A DNA stretch of 64,000 nucleotides from Straminergon stramineum (Eukaryota; Streptophyta; Bryopsida; Hypnales; Calliergonaceae). Position 1 is the stretch's first letter; each line of letters opens with the position of its first letter. Positions 11,995 through 25,259 of the stretch are shown piece after piece. The position numbers were made by a program, and so were the translations under genes. The stretch is taken from positions 15,691,001 through 15,755,000 of the forward strand of contig OY987266.1 of NCBI GenBank assembly GCA_963920665.1, given 5' to 3'. A model generated the notes under the pieces. The model made no database searches. It saw only the letters and a list, made by a program, of their open reading frames with translations, and was not told the origin of the DNA.

Positions 11995-12420
11995 GAAGTT
12001 CGTAGGTCGAGTCATTTGAATAATTGAGGTTATTGAGTTGCATCGATGGTAGATCTCAGGTCTTTAAGAGTTGAAGAGAATTGTAGCAATTGGAAGAAAG
12101 ATGGACGAGAAGCCAAAAGAATGTCTTAGATAACCTATGAGAAAGTGAGCGTATTTTGGAAGTATAGATTCATTGTATTGTTATTGTACTTTGCAATGCA
12201 TGAATTTTATAAACAGTTTTGGTTATCACAAACATTGCATCCTACTAATATTTATTTTCTGTATTTTTGTGTTTGACGGGCATGTTGGAAACATTGGTGA
12301 GTGCAATCATGTAAAATATATTGCAGTTACTAGTTCTTTTTAATGCACTGGGGTCTCCCATTTGTTCAAAAAATAAATTTATATATATACATATATTGGA
12401 GAACACATAAGTAAAATCCA
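11995..12420. other. 3' flank of the hAT ORF
   Basis: AT-rich sequence containing further in-frame stops and T-rich runs. No separate gene is visible. Confidence 0.4.
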
Positions 12421-12424
12421 CCAT

Positions 12425-12540
12425 TTCCCATCCGCGCCCTGACTGCACGAGTCCATGCCCTGACGCTCACGCTGAAGTCCGTGCCCTGCCTGAACGAGTC
12501 CTCACCCTGACGCTCACGCTGAAGTCCGCGCCCTGGATCT
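12425..12540 (+). repeat. GC-rich subterminal-type repeats, 3' side
   Basis: Repeats of GACGCTCACGCTGAAGTCC and CGCGCCCTGA, related to the tracts at 4571-4800 and 8040-8120. Their presence on both sides of the hAT ORF supports a single large element spanning roughly 7.4-12.7 kb. Confidence 0.5.
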
Positions 12541-12594
12541 TGCTGTCCGAGGTGACATGTCATTCAAAAAAATTCCACAACTTTGAAAAATTGA

Positions 12595-12692
12595 AGCCAT
12601 CCGGTGGGTCCGGACTGTTCGTCCATCCAATCCGGTTCGCCTGAGGGTCCGGGACGTCCAATGACCCTGACCCGTCCGATATGACAATCCTA
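12595..12692 (-). mobile_element. Possible Ac-like hAT terminus
   Basis: Read on the minus strand from 12692 this begins TAGGATTGTCATATCGGACG, then GGGTC-rich sequence. Many Ac-type hAT elements end in a pattern like YAGGGATGTCA followed by CGGGTC motifs. No matching left end was found in the window, so it may be a right end whose partner is lost, or a separate small element. Confidence 0.35.
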
Positions 12693-12699
12693 ACCTCAT

Positions 12700-12900
12700 G
12701 CAAAGGTTTTTTGCAAACTAACTCTTTGTTTGTCATTGGAATGCAAGTACACCTCCAACTTTTCCAATTTTTGGCTTCCAATTCACATTTTTGGGTACAA
12801 CTTTGGACCCAAAACCTCCAAAATGGCTAAAATAGACACACAATCGGGGGCACTTTAAAAATAATAAAGTAATTTAAAAAAAAACGAAAAATTAGAGAAT
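12700..12900 (+). repeat. Partial copy of the GGGTGATTGC TIR family
   Basis: The stretch around CCAAAATGGCTAAAATAGAC and ATCGGGGGCACTTTAAAAAT matches the interior of the element at 24853-25196 and resembles 35757-35850. Neither terminus is recognisable. Confidence 0.45.
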
Positions 12901-12916
12901 TAGAACTTTTATGTGT

Positions 12917-13500
12917 ACACTATAAGAAACCCACATTTTTTGTGACAGGCTCATAACATGGTAGGTACATTTTTTTGGACATTAGCCATGTCAACATGGA
13001 TGTGTAAAAAAATGTATTATAATGGACAAGCTAAAAAACATAGAAAATTACAAAAAACATAGTCTGATTTCAAGCAAATTTTTGAGGATGTCACAAAAAA
13101 CATGGTTTGAAAAGGTCATGGGAGGTTGCCATGTGGTTGCCACCTTACCTCCACATCAGTGTTGATTGAGTTGAAAGTGCCATGTCATCAATTTTTTCAT
13201 CCGGGCCCTTGTTGTCGTCATGTATGACATTATTGGTGTGTTGTGCCCTGGGTCATGTCAATTTGGATGTTTGCTGTGACATGCACATGTTTTTTCTAAT
13301 GTCAACAACAACATGAGGTTAATTTTTTCAAAAAAATGTAACATCCATCATGTATTACGGCACGTCCACAAAGACATGAAAATATCAGGCATGACATCTT
13401 ATAGAATGTGTCTAATGTGCATGTCTCAACTTTTGAAACGTCTATGGAGACATCTAGATGTTTTTTGTGGTGTCCACTTCAATGTATGCCCTACACAATA
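12917..13500 (+). mobile_element. CACTA-like left end, degenerate
   Basis: CACTATAAGAAACCCACATT at 12917 resembles the CACTACAAGAAA ends of plant CACTA (En/Spm-type) elements. The next 500 bp are rich in CATG and TGACATG words, which suits subterminal repeats. No matching right end and no transposase were found. Confidence 0.35.
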
Positions 13501-13504
13501 TACT

Positions 13505-13790
13505 ATATAGAATAGGCCATTTGCAATACACCATACATTGAATACCATACATTATACATCATACACCATACACAATGTACTATATAGAATAGGCCATTTG
13601 CAATACACCATACATTGAATACCATACATTATACATCATACACCATATGGAATAGGCCATTTGTAATACACCATACATTGAATACCATACATTATACATC
13701 ATACACAATATACCATATAGAATAGGCCATTTGCAATACACCATACATTGAATACCATACATTATACATCATACACCATACACAATATGT
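13505..13790 (+). repeat. Tandem repeat, 63-77 bp units
   Basis: Four units start at GAATAGGCCATTTGCAATAC, at about 13510, 13587, 13650 and 13720. Units differ by small deletions of the ATACATCATACACCATACAC part. The overlapping open frames are repeat translations. Confidence 0.85.
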
Positions 13791-15080
13791 TGTGTGTGGT
13801 ATGTCACATGGCTAAAAATGTCACTTATTGTGAGTATCTTGATATGAGAAGATAAGGTATATGTATAAGTGGGGTGGTAGGAGGAAGACAAACCATATGG
13901 GATATGTAAACATAGAAATTTTATTAAAAGTTGAATTTCATACATAAGCATTGTCATAAACATTGTGTTGTCTCAATTGATGTAATAGAAACATTAGAGA
14001 GAATTCGAGGTGGCTATTAGGCCCTCTCTTGTAAGTTACTATTAGCATTAAGTTCAATCAAGAACGAAATTTGACATGGCATCGGCCACTGTGACATAAG
14101 CTTTTCCTCCAGCAAAGGGACAATAAAAACTCTGTACTCAATGTTCCAACAAAAAAGAAAATTACTGTGACTATGACAAGCTCGGTAAATAGTGGGCTCA
14201 AATATAGTGATCACTTGTTCAATCCAAGCAGCTGGCCCACCCACATATGGGTCAATGATGAGCTTTGGTGCCATTGAGTACAAGGCTCAATAACCTTTTT
14301 CTAATTTGAGGCATAAAATTAAAGTGTGGGTTGTTATTTGAGTTTGCTCAAGAGAGTGATAATTTAGATTTGTTAGTGTGTATTTAGATCTGGATTTCAC
14401 CATGTACATTATTTTGCTTTATGAAATGAAGGTTGTATCCACTAATTGAGTGTGCCACTTACTCCATGTTCATTAAAATGATTTATTGGATTTAGATAAA
14501 CACTCTTGCCATATTACTACAGAATGAGATGAAATTAACCATCTATGAAAGTATTTGCCTAATCTTGTGTAATATAGTAAATTTTATAATCTAAATAGAC
14601 GATTATAGTTTTAAATTAAGTAAATATGAGTTTTACTATCATAAAAGATTACCACATGATGAGTAAGTTGGTTAAATCTTCCCATGTATAGAAAATTTGG
14701 GGTTTTGACTTATTTTTCCCACTAAGACTTCCCATACTAATATGTCTTTTTGGATTTGAGTTAACACCCTCTTTGATAGTCTATTGGATCCAAGTTGGCT
14801 CCAGAACCTAAGTAATTATATTGAATTGGGTAGTGATTTTTTCCAGCTTCACTGATAGTCACATTGTCATACTTCACTGAATACATGAGCTTCCAAAAAG
14901 ATGAGACTAAAAATAACCAAATATTTACCTCACATGTCTACTACCATCTCTAAAGGCCATGGTGCTACCAAGTTGACAACACCAACTAAACCTCAACTTG
15001 CTAGCTAAACCCTGAACTTGCTAGATGAACCAATAGCCAACTACCGCACCAACTAACTACCACTCTCCATTGACTTAGTT
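13791..15080. other. AT-rich stretch, one gene-like frame
   Basis: Mostly AT-rich sequence. An 88-codon frame on the minus strand (14283-14017) has a mixed, protein-like composition but no domain I recognise, and no splice or promoter context. It may be an exon fragment or chance. Confidence 0.25.
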
Positions 15081-15940
15081 GCTAAAGGCAAGAGGACATG
15101 TAAAGAAGATGGTGTATTGCACTTGCATTTGAAGAAGGGAGATATATTCATAAAGGCAGATTGTAAGCATGTTAAGTTTTGTAAACTCTAGGCAAGCTGC
15201 AAACAAGGGGGTAGCATGGCTAATCAAGTCACTATTGGTTTGGAAGGTGAGTTCAAAAAGAAGGGAGTACAATTTTCAACTCTTTTCCAAGTTCTTACAC
15301 ATGGCCATCTTATATGTGATTACGAGAGAGAACAATACTTTCTTAAGCACTTGAAAGTTAGGAATTTGCCAAGAAAGCAATGGTCCAAAAATATAGGTTG
15401 GAAGATGAGTGAGCACTTGCATGCTTTTGTTCTAATTGCATTGAAGATTGTTATACAATTTTTGCGGATTATCTCCATCAATGCCGATGAGGTTACTATT
15501 GTTGATAACACATGTTGGGTCAGTGACCATGTGTATGCCATGGATAGTTGGGAATGAGTGTCGCACCTACTCCATTTGTTCTATGTCTTTGAAGGTGGCA
15601 CTACGGAACACCTAACCAATGTCCTTATATATGCTTTGTTAGATGAGGGAGGTCTAAGTCATGAAGAAATCACTTCTAAACTTGTATGCTTTGGGGTTGA
15701 TGGGGTTAGTACCTTCCAAGTTCCAAAAATAGGTATTATCACCCAAATTCAAGATAAATGGGCTCCCTTCATGTTAGGAGCCAATTGTATGAGTTATAGG
15801 ATCAATCTAGTTGTGGAGGCTCTTTCCAAGTATCCAATGGTCTCACGGCTTGAGGGCCTTCTCCAATTTGTTTATTCTTACTTTTGTCACAATAACAAGC
15901 GACATATTGAGCTATAACAGCTCGTGAGTCTCTATGAGCC
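15080..15940 (+). pseudogene. hAT transposase fragment (second type)
   Basis: An open frame from about 15080 is broken by TAG at about 15187, TGA at 15555-15557 and TAA at 15915-15917. The frames 15216-15557 and 15558-15917 are in phase with each other. The protein shares words with the minus-strand hAT gene at 36104-39577: QFSTLFQVL / QFSTLYQIL, LPRKQW / LPRMHW, and FGVDGVSTFQ / FGVDGVFTFQ. It therefore covers the middle of that transposase type. Both ends are missing and it cannot be active. Confidence 0.7.
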
Positions 15941-17480
15941 CTCAAGTTGGCACTTGGAACTCAGGGTTTTCTTTTTTTCGTTTTAGTCAGTATTTTAGCG
16001 TAATTATATGCAAGAATGCATAAAAAGAATGTTTGAGTGGTATTTGGTAGAAGTCCCTGCCAATACAGTGAGGGGTCATCTTAGAAGTGTAGAGTATATA
16101 GAATACTCGAATTTCATACTTCTAAGGCCTAGTTGAGAGTCTAAGAGGTCGATTAAGTGTTTCCGAGAGAACTAAGGGTTTGAGTATTAGCCAGTCCTAG
16201 TAGTTGTCCATGTTAAACTAAGTCTTACAATTGCATGTGACAAGCTGGCTAAGTCTATTTTAGGTCTAGAGAGTCTAGTATAGGTCACCATCCAATTCGT
16301 AAAGAATTTGGATTGGTAAGTTCTTATTTGCAGGTAACTTATCGAAGAATTATCCAATCTGCAAATAAAGTGATGGGAGAGCGACCAGAGTATGAAGAAA
16401 GGTGCTTTTACTCTAAAAGCATGCCAAGAGCCAACATTGGAGCCGGTTGTTCCAAGATTCCCCAATACAAGAATAATTTCCCCCTCAAGCAGAAATTATA
16501 AGGGAATTGCTAATTTTAGCTTCCCTATGAATAGTGCAAAGTGAAATGTAATGTTGCACTTCGATTTTGGGAGTTCCTAGAAGCTACCCAAAAAGTTTCG
16601 GAAATTCTTGAAACTATTACAATGACTCCATGGGTAGTCAATTGCCTTTAAACATGGTCGTAAATTCCTAGCAATTTCCCATGTTGCGGTAAAATCCCAC
16701 TAAAAATTAGGATAGTGTGTTGTGTGCTAATAAAGCATTCCACAAAGTTTGAAGACATTCTGACATTCCTAGGTACTAGAATCGGCAACGATAGTGGACT
16801 TTTGAAGAATTTACGACTTTAAGGCGGGTTGACCGGTGTACCAGGAGATGGCAGTGTCCAAATGACATGAATGAGGGGTCTTTTCTTAATCCCACGAACC
16901 TTCTAAGTAACCCTAGATAGATGGTTTCCTCAAAAGAAACAAATTCCAAAAGTTAGGGTTTTCACCTTTCTTTGGAGTTACCGTAAGTTGATTTTACACT
17001 TACAAAGGGCTGGGAAGAAGGGGGTAGGGGGTCCTCTAGGCTAATTTGGGTCTTCTAAACACAATGGCACAATCATTTTTCAATTTGGAGTTGTTCCCTA
17101 GAAGATAGGAGGGGTCCAGCAGTAGGTTTGACATTTTTATAGTAATTAGTGGTAATTCAAAGTTAATTTCACAAATATCTTTTGGAAAATTGAAGATTGG
17201 ATTTGGGTAAGACCTCTTTTCTTGCATAAAAATCCATCTTTTGTTTAAAGAAAGACAATTTAGAAATACTTTGGGTTAATTAGCAAAATATCTAGGTTAA
17301 TTAGGGTTATTTTCGAAATATCTTTGGGAAAAGATCTTGGATTTGATTTAGCCAAGATTTATTAGCTAAATGGAGAGGGTTCTAGAGAATTCTTCCATTA
17401 AACAAAGATTATTTTGGAATTACGATAGGGTAGTTTAGGAAATATCTCGGGATCAAAAGTAAATGTTTTTCCACCGACAA
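15941..17480. other. AT-rich stretch, possibly LTR U3
   Basis: No gene is visible. If the promoter and primer-binding-like sites at 17507 and 17821 are real, much of this could be the upstream part of a decayed LTR. I found no second LTR to prove it. Confidence 0.25.
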
Positions 17481-17506
17481 CTTACCGGGGAGGGGCCTGG
17501 GACAAG

Positions 17507-17830
17507 TATAAAAGGCCCTTCCCTCGAGGTTTTCGGTACCCTCATTCTTATATCTAATCTTTGCTTTCATGCTATCGGTGTGGTCGGAGCACTGATCCAG
17601 GTCGAGATCCGACCTAAGTTTCATTCTGATTCTTGATTTGCACACTTTGAAGGACGAGAGGGTCCCTTCAAAGTGATTTCTATTTGATTTCTTTAAGTTC
17701 TCGAGGCTAAGCCTCCATTTTCTTTGAATTGTGAGAGTTTTGGAAGGGATAGACCTCTAAACTCTAATTTCGTTTGAGATTTCTTGAATACTAACAAATT
17801 GTGCTCATTACAACAGAATTTGGTATTAAT
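17507..17830 (+). promoter_or_regulatory. Possible LTR promoter and primer-binding site
   Basis: TATAAAAGG at 17507-17515 is a strong TATA box. About 300 bases later CATTACAACAGAATT is followed by TGGTATTAAT at 17821. Plant LTR retrotransposons often end ...ACA and begin the interior with TGGTATCAGAGC, complementary to initiator-Met tRNA; here only the first six bases fit well. A short sequence at about 17930 (AAAGTTCGGTTTAAACGCTA) recurs at about 18016. Confidence 0.35.
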
Positions 17831-20609
17831 ATACTTAAGGCGGTGAAGCTTGACTTTGCCAAAAGTTTATTAACCCAACCCCTGCCCAAAATTCGTTGTA
17901 TAACGAAGATTGGGACTTTAATTACTAAAGTTCGGTTTAAACGCTATCATGCGTACCTCCTTTAGTGATTAAACTTGGATACTTGGAAATTTTAGAGAAT
18001 TAATCTTTAAAGTTCGGTTTAAATACTATCATGTGTACCTCCTTTAAAGATTGACTTTCAAAATACTAAAATTTAATCTTTGACACCGTGTACACTTGGG
18101 GTTGCCCCCGCACGGCGAAGCTTTGACTTTGAAAGATTTGAAATTAACACTTGGGAAAATTTCCTTAGTGCATGCTTTGAAAATTGCTTTGTAGGTGTGC
18201 TAATTAGGAACGTTTGATTTAGTGAGAAAGATTAGAGAAAAGTAACCAGAATTGCTTAGTTTAAATTATTGATAAAATCCTTAGTAGTAGTTAGAGAAAA
18301 CCAAAATTTAGATTAGTTTCCCTTTAGTTAGAGTCATAAAATTATCCTAGAAAGAGAATTTAATTAGCTTAGAATTCTTAGTCGTTTAGTTTTAATCTTT
18401 TCCCAAAAATCCCAAAAAATTAGATTGTTAGTTTAGAATTTAATAAGTTTCCAAAAATTCCCTAAAAATTGATTAGTTTTAGAGTTAATTAAGTTTGAAA
18501 ATTAGATTAGATAAAAATCCATTAGATTAGTAAAAGTTTCCCAAACCAGTGATCAAAGAATGAGCATAACTTGAGACACCAGATCCAATGATTAATCAGT
18601 CAACGGGGATAAAGCCAAAGGGAGCCAGCCCAACTGAAGAAGGAGCCAGTTGATCAGCAACCGGGAACCAATGGGGAGGGGACAACTAGTAGCGCCTCGC
18701 CACATGGCGGAAGCCCAGCAGCCAACAGGGAGCCGGCAGACAAGGGCTCGAGGGGGAAGACAGGGAGCTGTTTAGAGAAGACAAGGAGCTGCTTGGGGGT
18801 TGAGTCCTTTGAGTGATCAACATTACTAAAACTCAAATTTACAACTACTGATCATCTTTAAACTGGTACGTATGAAGCTAAGGCAGTGGTAGCCATGCAC
18901 AAAACTTTTGATTAAATTTGCAAGAATTCTCTTTTCCTCCATAGCTAACACAAACTCTAGAAAGAACGAACACACCAAAACAACAAGCAAGGAAGATGGA
19001 GTGAAGGGCTTTTGAGAGTAGGAAGAAGAAAGGAGAGAAGGAATCTAGATAATTAATGAGGTGAGAATCGTTTGAATTTGATTTTATTCTAATTACTATT
19101 CACTAAGTTGTTGGTTAGTCATTGATTAGGATTCTTTTAGGAATTAGAAGGCTAGGCTTTGGTTAGGTTTTGTTTTGTTAGGCTTAATAAGACAAATAGA
19201 TAAAGACAGAACGCCAACTAATATCTTTTGAAAGATTAGGAAATTACGAAATGATTAGGATTTATTAGATTTGATTTGATTTAGTGGATTTAAAAAGTTT
19301 TGAGGTATGAAAATAATTTCTAATTATTTTAAATACAACCAAAATTAATAAAATCCCATAACCATTAGTAGGAAAAGAAAAATTGAAATTGAAAAAACAA
19401 CATCGAACAAGAATTGATTTCAAATGGCGTGATGAATTAGCAAAATGGAGGATGGAACGGGATACTACGAAACCATTCACCTCGTAATCCTCGAGGACGG
19501 TACAATCGATCATTTCATGGGAAAGGTACGTTAAAATTCTTTATATTTCATTTCTTTTCATTTCAATTAAAATCTCACTTGACGAAATAAACCATTGGAA
19601 ACTTTAGGAAAATTAGAAAAGAAAATTAACATTTAAGATTAAAATTGTTCGTTTAGAATAAAAAATAATTAATGAATGAGATTTAACTCGTTAGACTTTT
19701 AAAACAAATTTCATTCATTAATAATTTTTTAAGAATTTAGTTTTAGTATTTACCTTGTTGGAAAGGTAATTTTTGAATTTTCATAAAATCCTAAAAAAAT
19801 ACTAATTTTAGAATAGAAAATTTAGTTTATGATAGATTAGAAGATAATTAAAAAGAATTTCTAAAGAATCTTTAAGGAATCATTTAAATTAGGAATCAAT
19901 TAAGGAATCTTTTGAAGATTCCAGAACCTCTTTTCATTTACAAAATACTTTAATTTTAAGTGAGAAAAGGTTGGATGAAGTTTGATTTCAATTTGGATAA
20001 AATTCTTTAATTAGTAGTCAAAATAGGTTTAGTCTTAGAATTAGGTAACTAACATAACTAAAAACTTAACCCTAAAATTAGATTTATTTCAATTAGTTTT
20101 ACTATTTTCAATTTATGGATGGAAGTTGTGATGTAGTTTAGGATCAATATTTCATCCATTCATTTCTTTGATTAGGAAAGATAGAATTTAACTTGCTTTA
20201 CCATTCTAGAAAGGCAAATTACATTCTACAATTTAGGTTAGATTGATTTTAGTTTGAATTCATCTTTTAATTAGTTATTTGATTTAGTTAACCATAGTTT
20301 AGAATTAGGATTTAAATGATTTAAGTTCAATTTGGATATTTAAAAACAAAGTGTCCATTGCTTGGAAGGCGCGAATTGAACTTAGATTAAGAACACCCTA
20401 AAGAAATTGATTTAATCAGCCATTAGAACCCGTGTGCACGTTTTAACTCGAACGGTGGAGTTTAAAACACTCACAGTCTCATGGAAACTCAAGGGAACAA
20501 ATTGCTTTGCAATGTTGAGAAACACTAGATACCCATGAGGAGTCTAGTGTAATGAATCTTGGTTGAATACACAACTCTTCTAGTCTAAAGAGGCATGGAC
20601 ATGATTGGA
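17831..20609. other. AT-rich region, possible decayed retroelement interior
   Basis: No intact gene. A GC-richer patch at 18590-18820 has a short frame starting MAEAQQPTGSRQTRARGG that is interrupted by TAG. Around 19470 there is an Arg-rich frame (RNPRGRYNRSFHGKG). Both could be gag relics but carry no diagnostic motif. The rest is AT-rich and non-coding in appearance. Confidence 0.25.
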
Positions 20610-23600
20610 GGGTGATTGCAAGAAACACTTCACGTTTTTGGCTCAAAAATGTTATTTTTAGCCATAAGACTGTCAATACTAAGAACTACTATCAATTCTA
20701 TATGTTAGTAGTGCACTTGTGAATTTGATTATTTGAATCGTCGATTCAAGGCACCTAGAAATCTACACCATCAATTCAGTACTATGCAATACTATGCAAT
20801 ACTGCAGAGTACTACAGAGTACTACAGATGCCACAAGGGAACAAAAAATAGTAAAGTAGGGGTCTATGGACCTTTTCATTTTTAGTAATTCAAAAAAAAT
20901 TTCATAAAAAAAGCCATTTTGCTAGAGAAGATTGTGCTTGCAATGCACCAAAGAATTCATGTAGGAAATTTTTTTCCTCTTTGCAAACTTTGCACAAAGG
21001 AAGGTCACTTTGGCCCCATGTGAGAAATTGGTTGTAAGCAGATATTTACCCACCCTTGGCTAATATACAAGTACAACCAAGTTCTTTGTGTTTAGGGGTG
21101 GATCCTACTCTAATGAGTGCCTAACATGGGTCCATTGTGCCTTCCAAGCAATGGATCTCTTTTAAGCCTCCTAAGTCCTATAGTTCATCATGAACCCCCA
21201 AACTTTCTTAAGTATAGAGCTACTACCTTGATCCCTTGACCGATGTGGCTTTCTAGTAAAGCTAGAAGTGAGATAAATCTACTACTATTATCTTGAAAAT
21301 CAGTTTATGCCATTTCTAAAAACCTAAAATGATTGAAAATCGGATGTCCCCACAAGGAGCTATGATCAGATGAAGTTTAGCCCTTAAAGAGGCTTCCTAA
21401 ACTTCATCCATCCTTTCGGGCCTTCTCCCTAACTTGGATGACTCTGATTTTTGGACAATAACCCTAAAATATGGACTAGTATGCAAGCTCCAAGTTTGGG
21501 CGTGGATGGATGAATTTCACCCTACTTCATCCATGTTGAATCCCAAACTTCATCCGCTCATAACTTCCTCGTTATGAGTCGGTTTGGGGCATGTTTTATA
21601 ACCACGGAACCCCCTTGACGTCTACTCTATGTTTCTACTGACCTGACTCCTAGATCTAGGGGGGCTACCTACTCTTAGGCCTTAGACCTATTCTATGGTT
21701 GTGGAAATGAGCAAGCTAAATGGAAGGAAGAGTGTTGGTGTCATACCTCGACTCGGGGTTCCTCATCTAGGTGCCCAAGACTCCTCCTCAACATGTCCCT
21801 CGTCGCCATGTCACCTTTGTAGGGTTGGATGAATGTTGGGATGAATTTCATAGGTTGGATGTGAATACACTTGGTGAGCCTAACTCATCATCTTTTCCTT
21901 CCTACTCCTTCCTTCCTTTTCTTTCTCTGCCTTGCCTTCCTTTCTTTTACCCTCGTTCCACGTGGAGTGAAGTAGTTGGCCAACCACCTACTTCTAAGCC
22001 TCAATTGGATGATTAATGACCACTAGCTTATTCTCGTACTATAACCCCATTAGCCTAAGACTTCTAATCAATACCTATGTTCCTCTAACTACTCCTAATG
22101 GTGGGAGACCTTCTCCAAACCTCTTATTATTTCTCCTCCTTCCCCCTCTTACCTCACTTGTGTTCTGGTGGTGGTGGATGCGGCTCTATGGAGAGAATGA
22201 GTATGTAAGGTTGTTTGGGTCTATTCTACTCTATTTGCTAACCTCTACTCCCCTCTACTCCACCCTAATTTTCCCTTGTTTTGGCGATGTAATTTCCCCT
22301 CCTAATCTAGCTTTGAAATTTCAGACCCCTGTGTTGGGCCCCAACTAAATTCCAAGAACTACCCATGTATTGGATCCCAAAGAACTCAAAATCACCCATG
22401 TGCTTGAACCGGCTTGGGTTCCGTTGTGCTTGCTTGGCTATTGGCACTTGGCTGACTACGCTACTCAGCTAGCTGCCAGTACCTACCCCTTTGCTGCATC
22501 TGTTAGTGCTGGAAAGTTGCCTTCTCCTTGGTGAAATCAACTTTAGGCAGAATGTGGCAACCCGAGGGAGGATAGGATGTAGGACTTGAGGGCGAGGACA
22601 CCTAAAACTTGATTACTAGGACTTGGGACCTAATTTTGGACACTAAACTTTGACTTATTCCCAAAATGTTTTGGAAACTAAACTTTGGAGGTGAACACCA
22701 CTTAGGGTCAAAGCTCTACAATCGATTTGGGTTTAACACCACATCTAAGACTTGGAGGTCCTAAGGGTTCAAGGCTCTGTCGTTTGGTAAGACTTTTAAT
22801 ATACAATCTAAGACTCTGAAGACCTAGGGGTCCAAAGCTTTGTCGTTCTAGTGCAACCCACAATGACAAAAATAAGGTAAGACAAAGTTAACACTCTATA
22901 GGGACTTAGGGCACTCTCACCACCTCGTGGCAAGGGTTAGTATAGCAAGATAAGTAAGCACTCAAAGCAAGCTAGAGTCCCCCTAAATCGACATCACCAA
23001 GGTATAGTAGGAGGTTGGCTTTAGGATTAGTATAATAAACCAATGGATACTCAAAAGACTCCTCAAATCAAGACAAGACACAATAGGAGAAGGCACAATG
23101 TGCTCTCCAAGGTTAACAGGACTATAAGCTCAAGACTTGAGCTAAAATGACCACAAAGGAACACCAAACTTAGGAACAACGAAACAAAGAGGAACAAGGT
23201 GCAAAAGGAATTCTAAGACTTCTACAACTTGCAACAAGGCTAGAAAAAGAGCAAAAGAGCAACAAGACTAGCAAAAGGGAGCAAAAAGAGCAACAAGAAG
23301 ACAAACACTACCAAGGTTTTTAGCAAAACGCCAAAATTTTTATCAAAGTGAACCCAACAAACCTAATAGACCCAAATACAAAATGGGGGTAAAATGAGAG
23401 AAGGGTGCCCTTTTCATGGGTGGATGGGCACCCTTTCTCCCCCCTCAAAGTTACAAGCCGGGAACTTCATTCCCACGGATGGGAATCCTAAGACCCTAAA
23501 TCTCCTTCGAGATTTTTACCTACTTAGGGCATTGACAAACCCTAGATTGCCTTAGGATTTCTATCTACACTAGGACTTTGACATTCAAGCTCTCCACCAC

Positions 23601-25196
23601 TTACAAGTTGGAAAATCCATCCCCAAGAGGGGAACTTCTAACCCTAATCTTCACGAGAGCTACGATCTTAATTGAGTGTTGACTTCTATGCTCCTATATT
23701 GGTTTACTTTCTAACTTTTGGAGTTTAACTCCAATTAGCAAACGGATTGCACCATAGATTCCAAAAGGACAATTTCAATTTAGAGAAACTCCACACCCCT
23801 CTTTCTTCCACAAAAGAACCATCAAAACCTAGTGTCATCCCTCATCGAAAAAGGGTTTAAAATCTAGCTTTCGGATGTTGCCTTTTTTGAGCCAGGTGAT
23901 TGGCCAAAGTAATTCAGAAGGTCCAAGGGGGTAAGAAAAGACCTTTCATTGACTTTGTTTTGACTTTGTACACTCCTCAAATGCCGGTCAACTCCTTGCC
24001 TACACTACCACGTTGTTTAATTTGGAGGGAATCTTTTGGTTCAGTCACCTCCCGCTATCAGAATGTTGTGAAACTTGTCAGAGCACCTTATTAACATAAA
24101 ATAACCTATTGTAATTTTAAGTGAGATTTTACTGTCCTCCGGGAAATTTTCATAAATTTCCTGTAGTGAAATTTGATAGTTGACCATCCGAAAAGAATAA
24201 TTCTATAAGTCAAAAAATTCTGAGACTTTTTGTGGGACCTCTCAGGGAGTCTCACAATGGCCATGCAAGCTCATATTCTTACTTTGCACATGTAGGGATG
24301 GGGAGGATAAATCCTACCCTCTGCTAATTACGTAGAAAATAGGGAATCTTTTGCGTACAAGGGAATCTTGGCAAATGGACTTCGCTTCTGATCCCCTAGC
24401 ATACTCTAGGCCCTAAATCTATGCTCAAGGCTTGTAGATTCCTCTACAAGCTAGTCTTGGTATCGTAACCCATGCAATGTTAACAATTGAGGCTCTAAGG
24501 TTTCAACAATGGAATGGGGAAATAGAGACCTATCCAGAGACCTCACAAGGCTTCTCTCAGCACAATTCCTAGCTAGTTGGGGCTACTACTTAGCAAGCTG
24601 GGGCATGGTTAGGCAACTACACTCAAACCTACTAACTTCCACTATTTGTGGTTCTAACCTATGTACAAGTAGGCATTTAAAGGATAACTAGACCTAAAAC
24701 CCTAAGTGAGGCCACATACTTAATTTGGTATGTCACAACTTATTTTGACTTTATGCTCTAATTTGGACTTTTTACACCTAATTACCTACTAAATTGTGAA
24801 AAGCGAAAAAAAGAAAAACTATGAGTTCCATGTGACGAATTAGGAGCTCACACCAACATATTTCTATTTTCATAAAAACTCATCGTCAATCCTTGTAAAG
24901 TTGTAAAGTAAGTAGACCTCCAACATGTCTAATTTGTAGCTTCAAATTTTCATTTTTGGATCAAAATAGGACTAAAACCCCTCCAAATGGCCAAAGTAGA
25001 CACCCAATTGGGGGCAAGTTAAAAATAGTAAAAAAAATTTAATTTGAAAAAATTAGAAAATGTATGAAACTACCACATGTACATTCATTCCAAATTTCAC
25101 TCCAAATGGAGAAGTGATGCCAAAGTTATGAGCAAAAAAACACTTGTCCAAGTGCAAGTAGACAAAAAATAGGACAAGTATTTCTTGCAATCACCC
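20610..25196 (+). mobile_element. TIR element, copy 1, split by a 3.8-kb LTR-like insert
   Basis: The left end starts GGGTGATTGCAAGAAACACT; the right end at 25196 is the reverse complement of the same terminus. Without the insert (21033-24852) the element is about 770 bp and carries no coding sequence. It matches 27909-32510 in inverted orientation. No clear target-site duplication is visible, so the superfamily is not assigned. Confidence 0.75.
21033..24852 (+). mobile_element. Solo LTR-like element, 3820 bp, copy 1
   Basis: Starts TGTAAGCAGATATTTACCCA and ends GACGAATTAGGAGCTCACA. It matches the 3821-bp copy at 28443-32263 along its length (start, end and pyrimidine-rich interior). It lacks gag or pol motifs and has no convincing ORF; the frames at 21771-22348 are not conserved between the copies. 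TG...CA ends and a 5-bp duplication at the other copy suit a solo LTR. Flanking bases here give no clear duplication. Confidence 0.6.
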
Positions 25197-25259
25197 TAAA
25201 GGGCCTGGGCATAAATTTGTTGCTAGGGCCGGTGATAATTTTTGACATATTGTCTAACA

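Noticed and set aside
13505..13790. Tandem repeat as a CRISPR-like array
   Set aside because: Units are contiguous and variable in length, with no unique spacers, in plant nuclear DNA.
14017..14283. 88-codon minus-strand frame as a gene
   Set aside because: Gene-like composition but no domain, homologue or splice context that I can recognise; mentioned only within the spacer entry.
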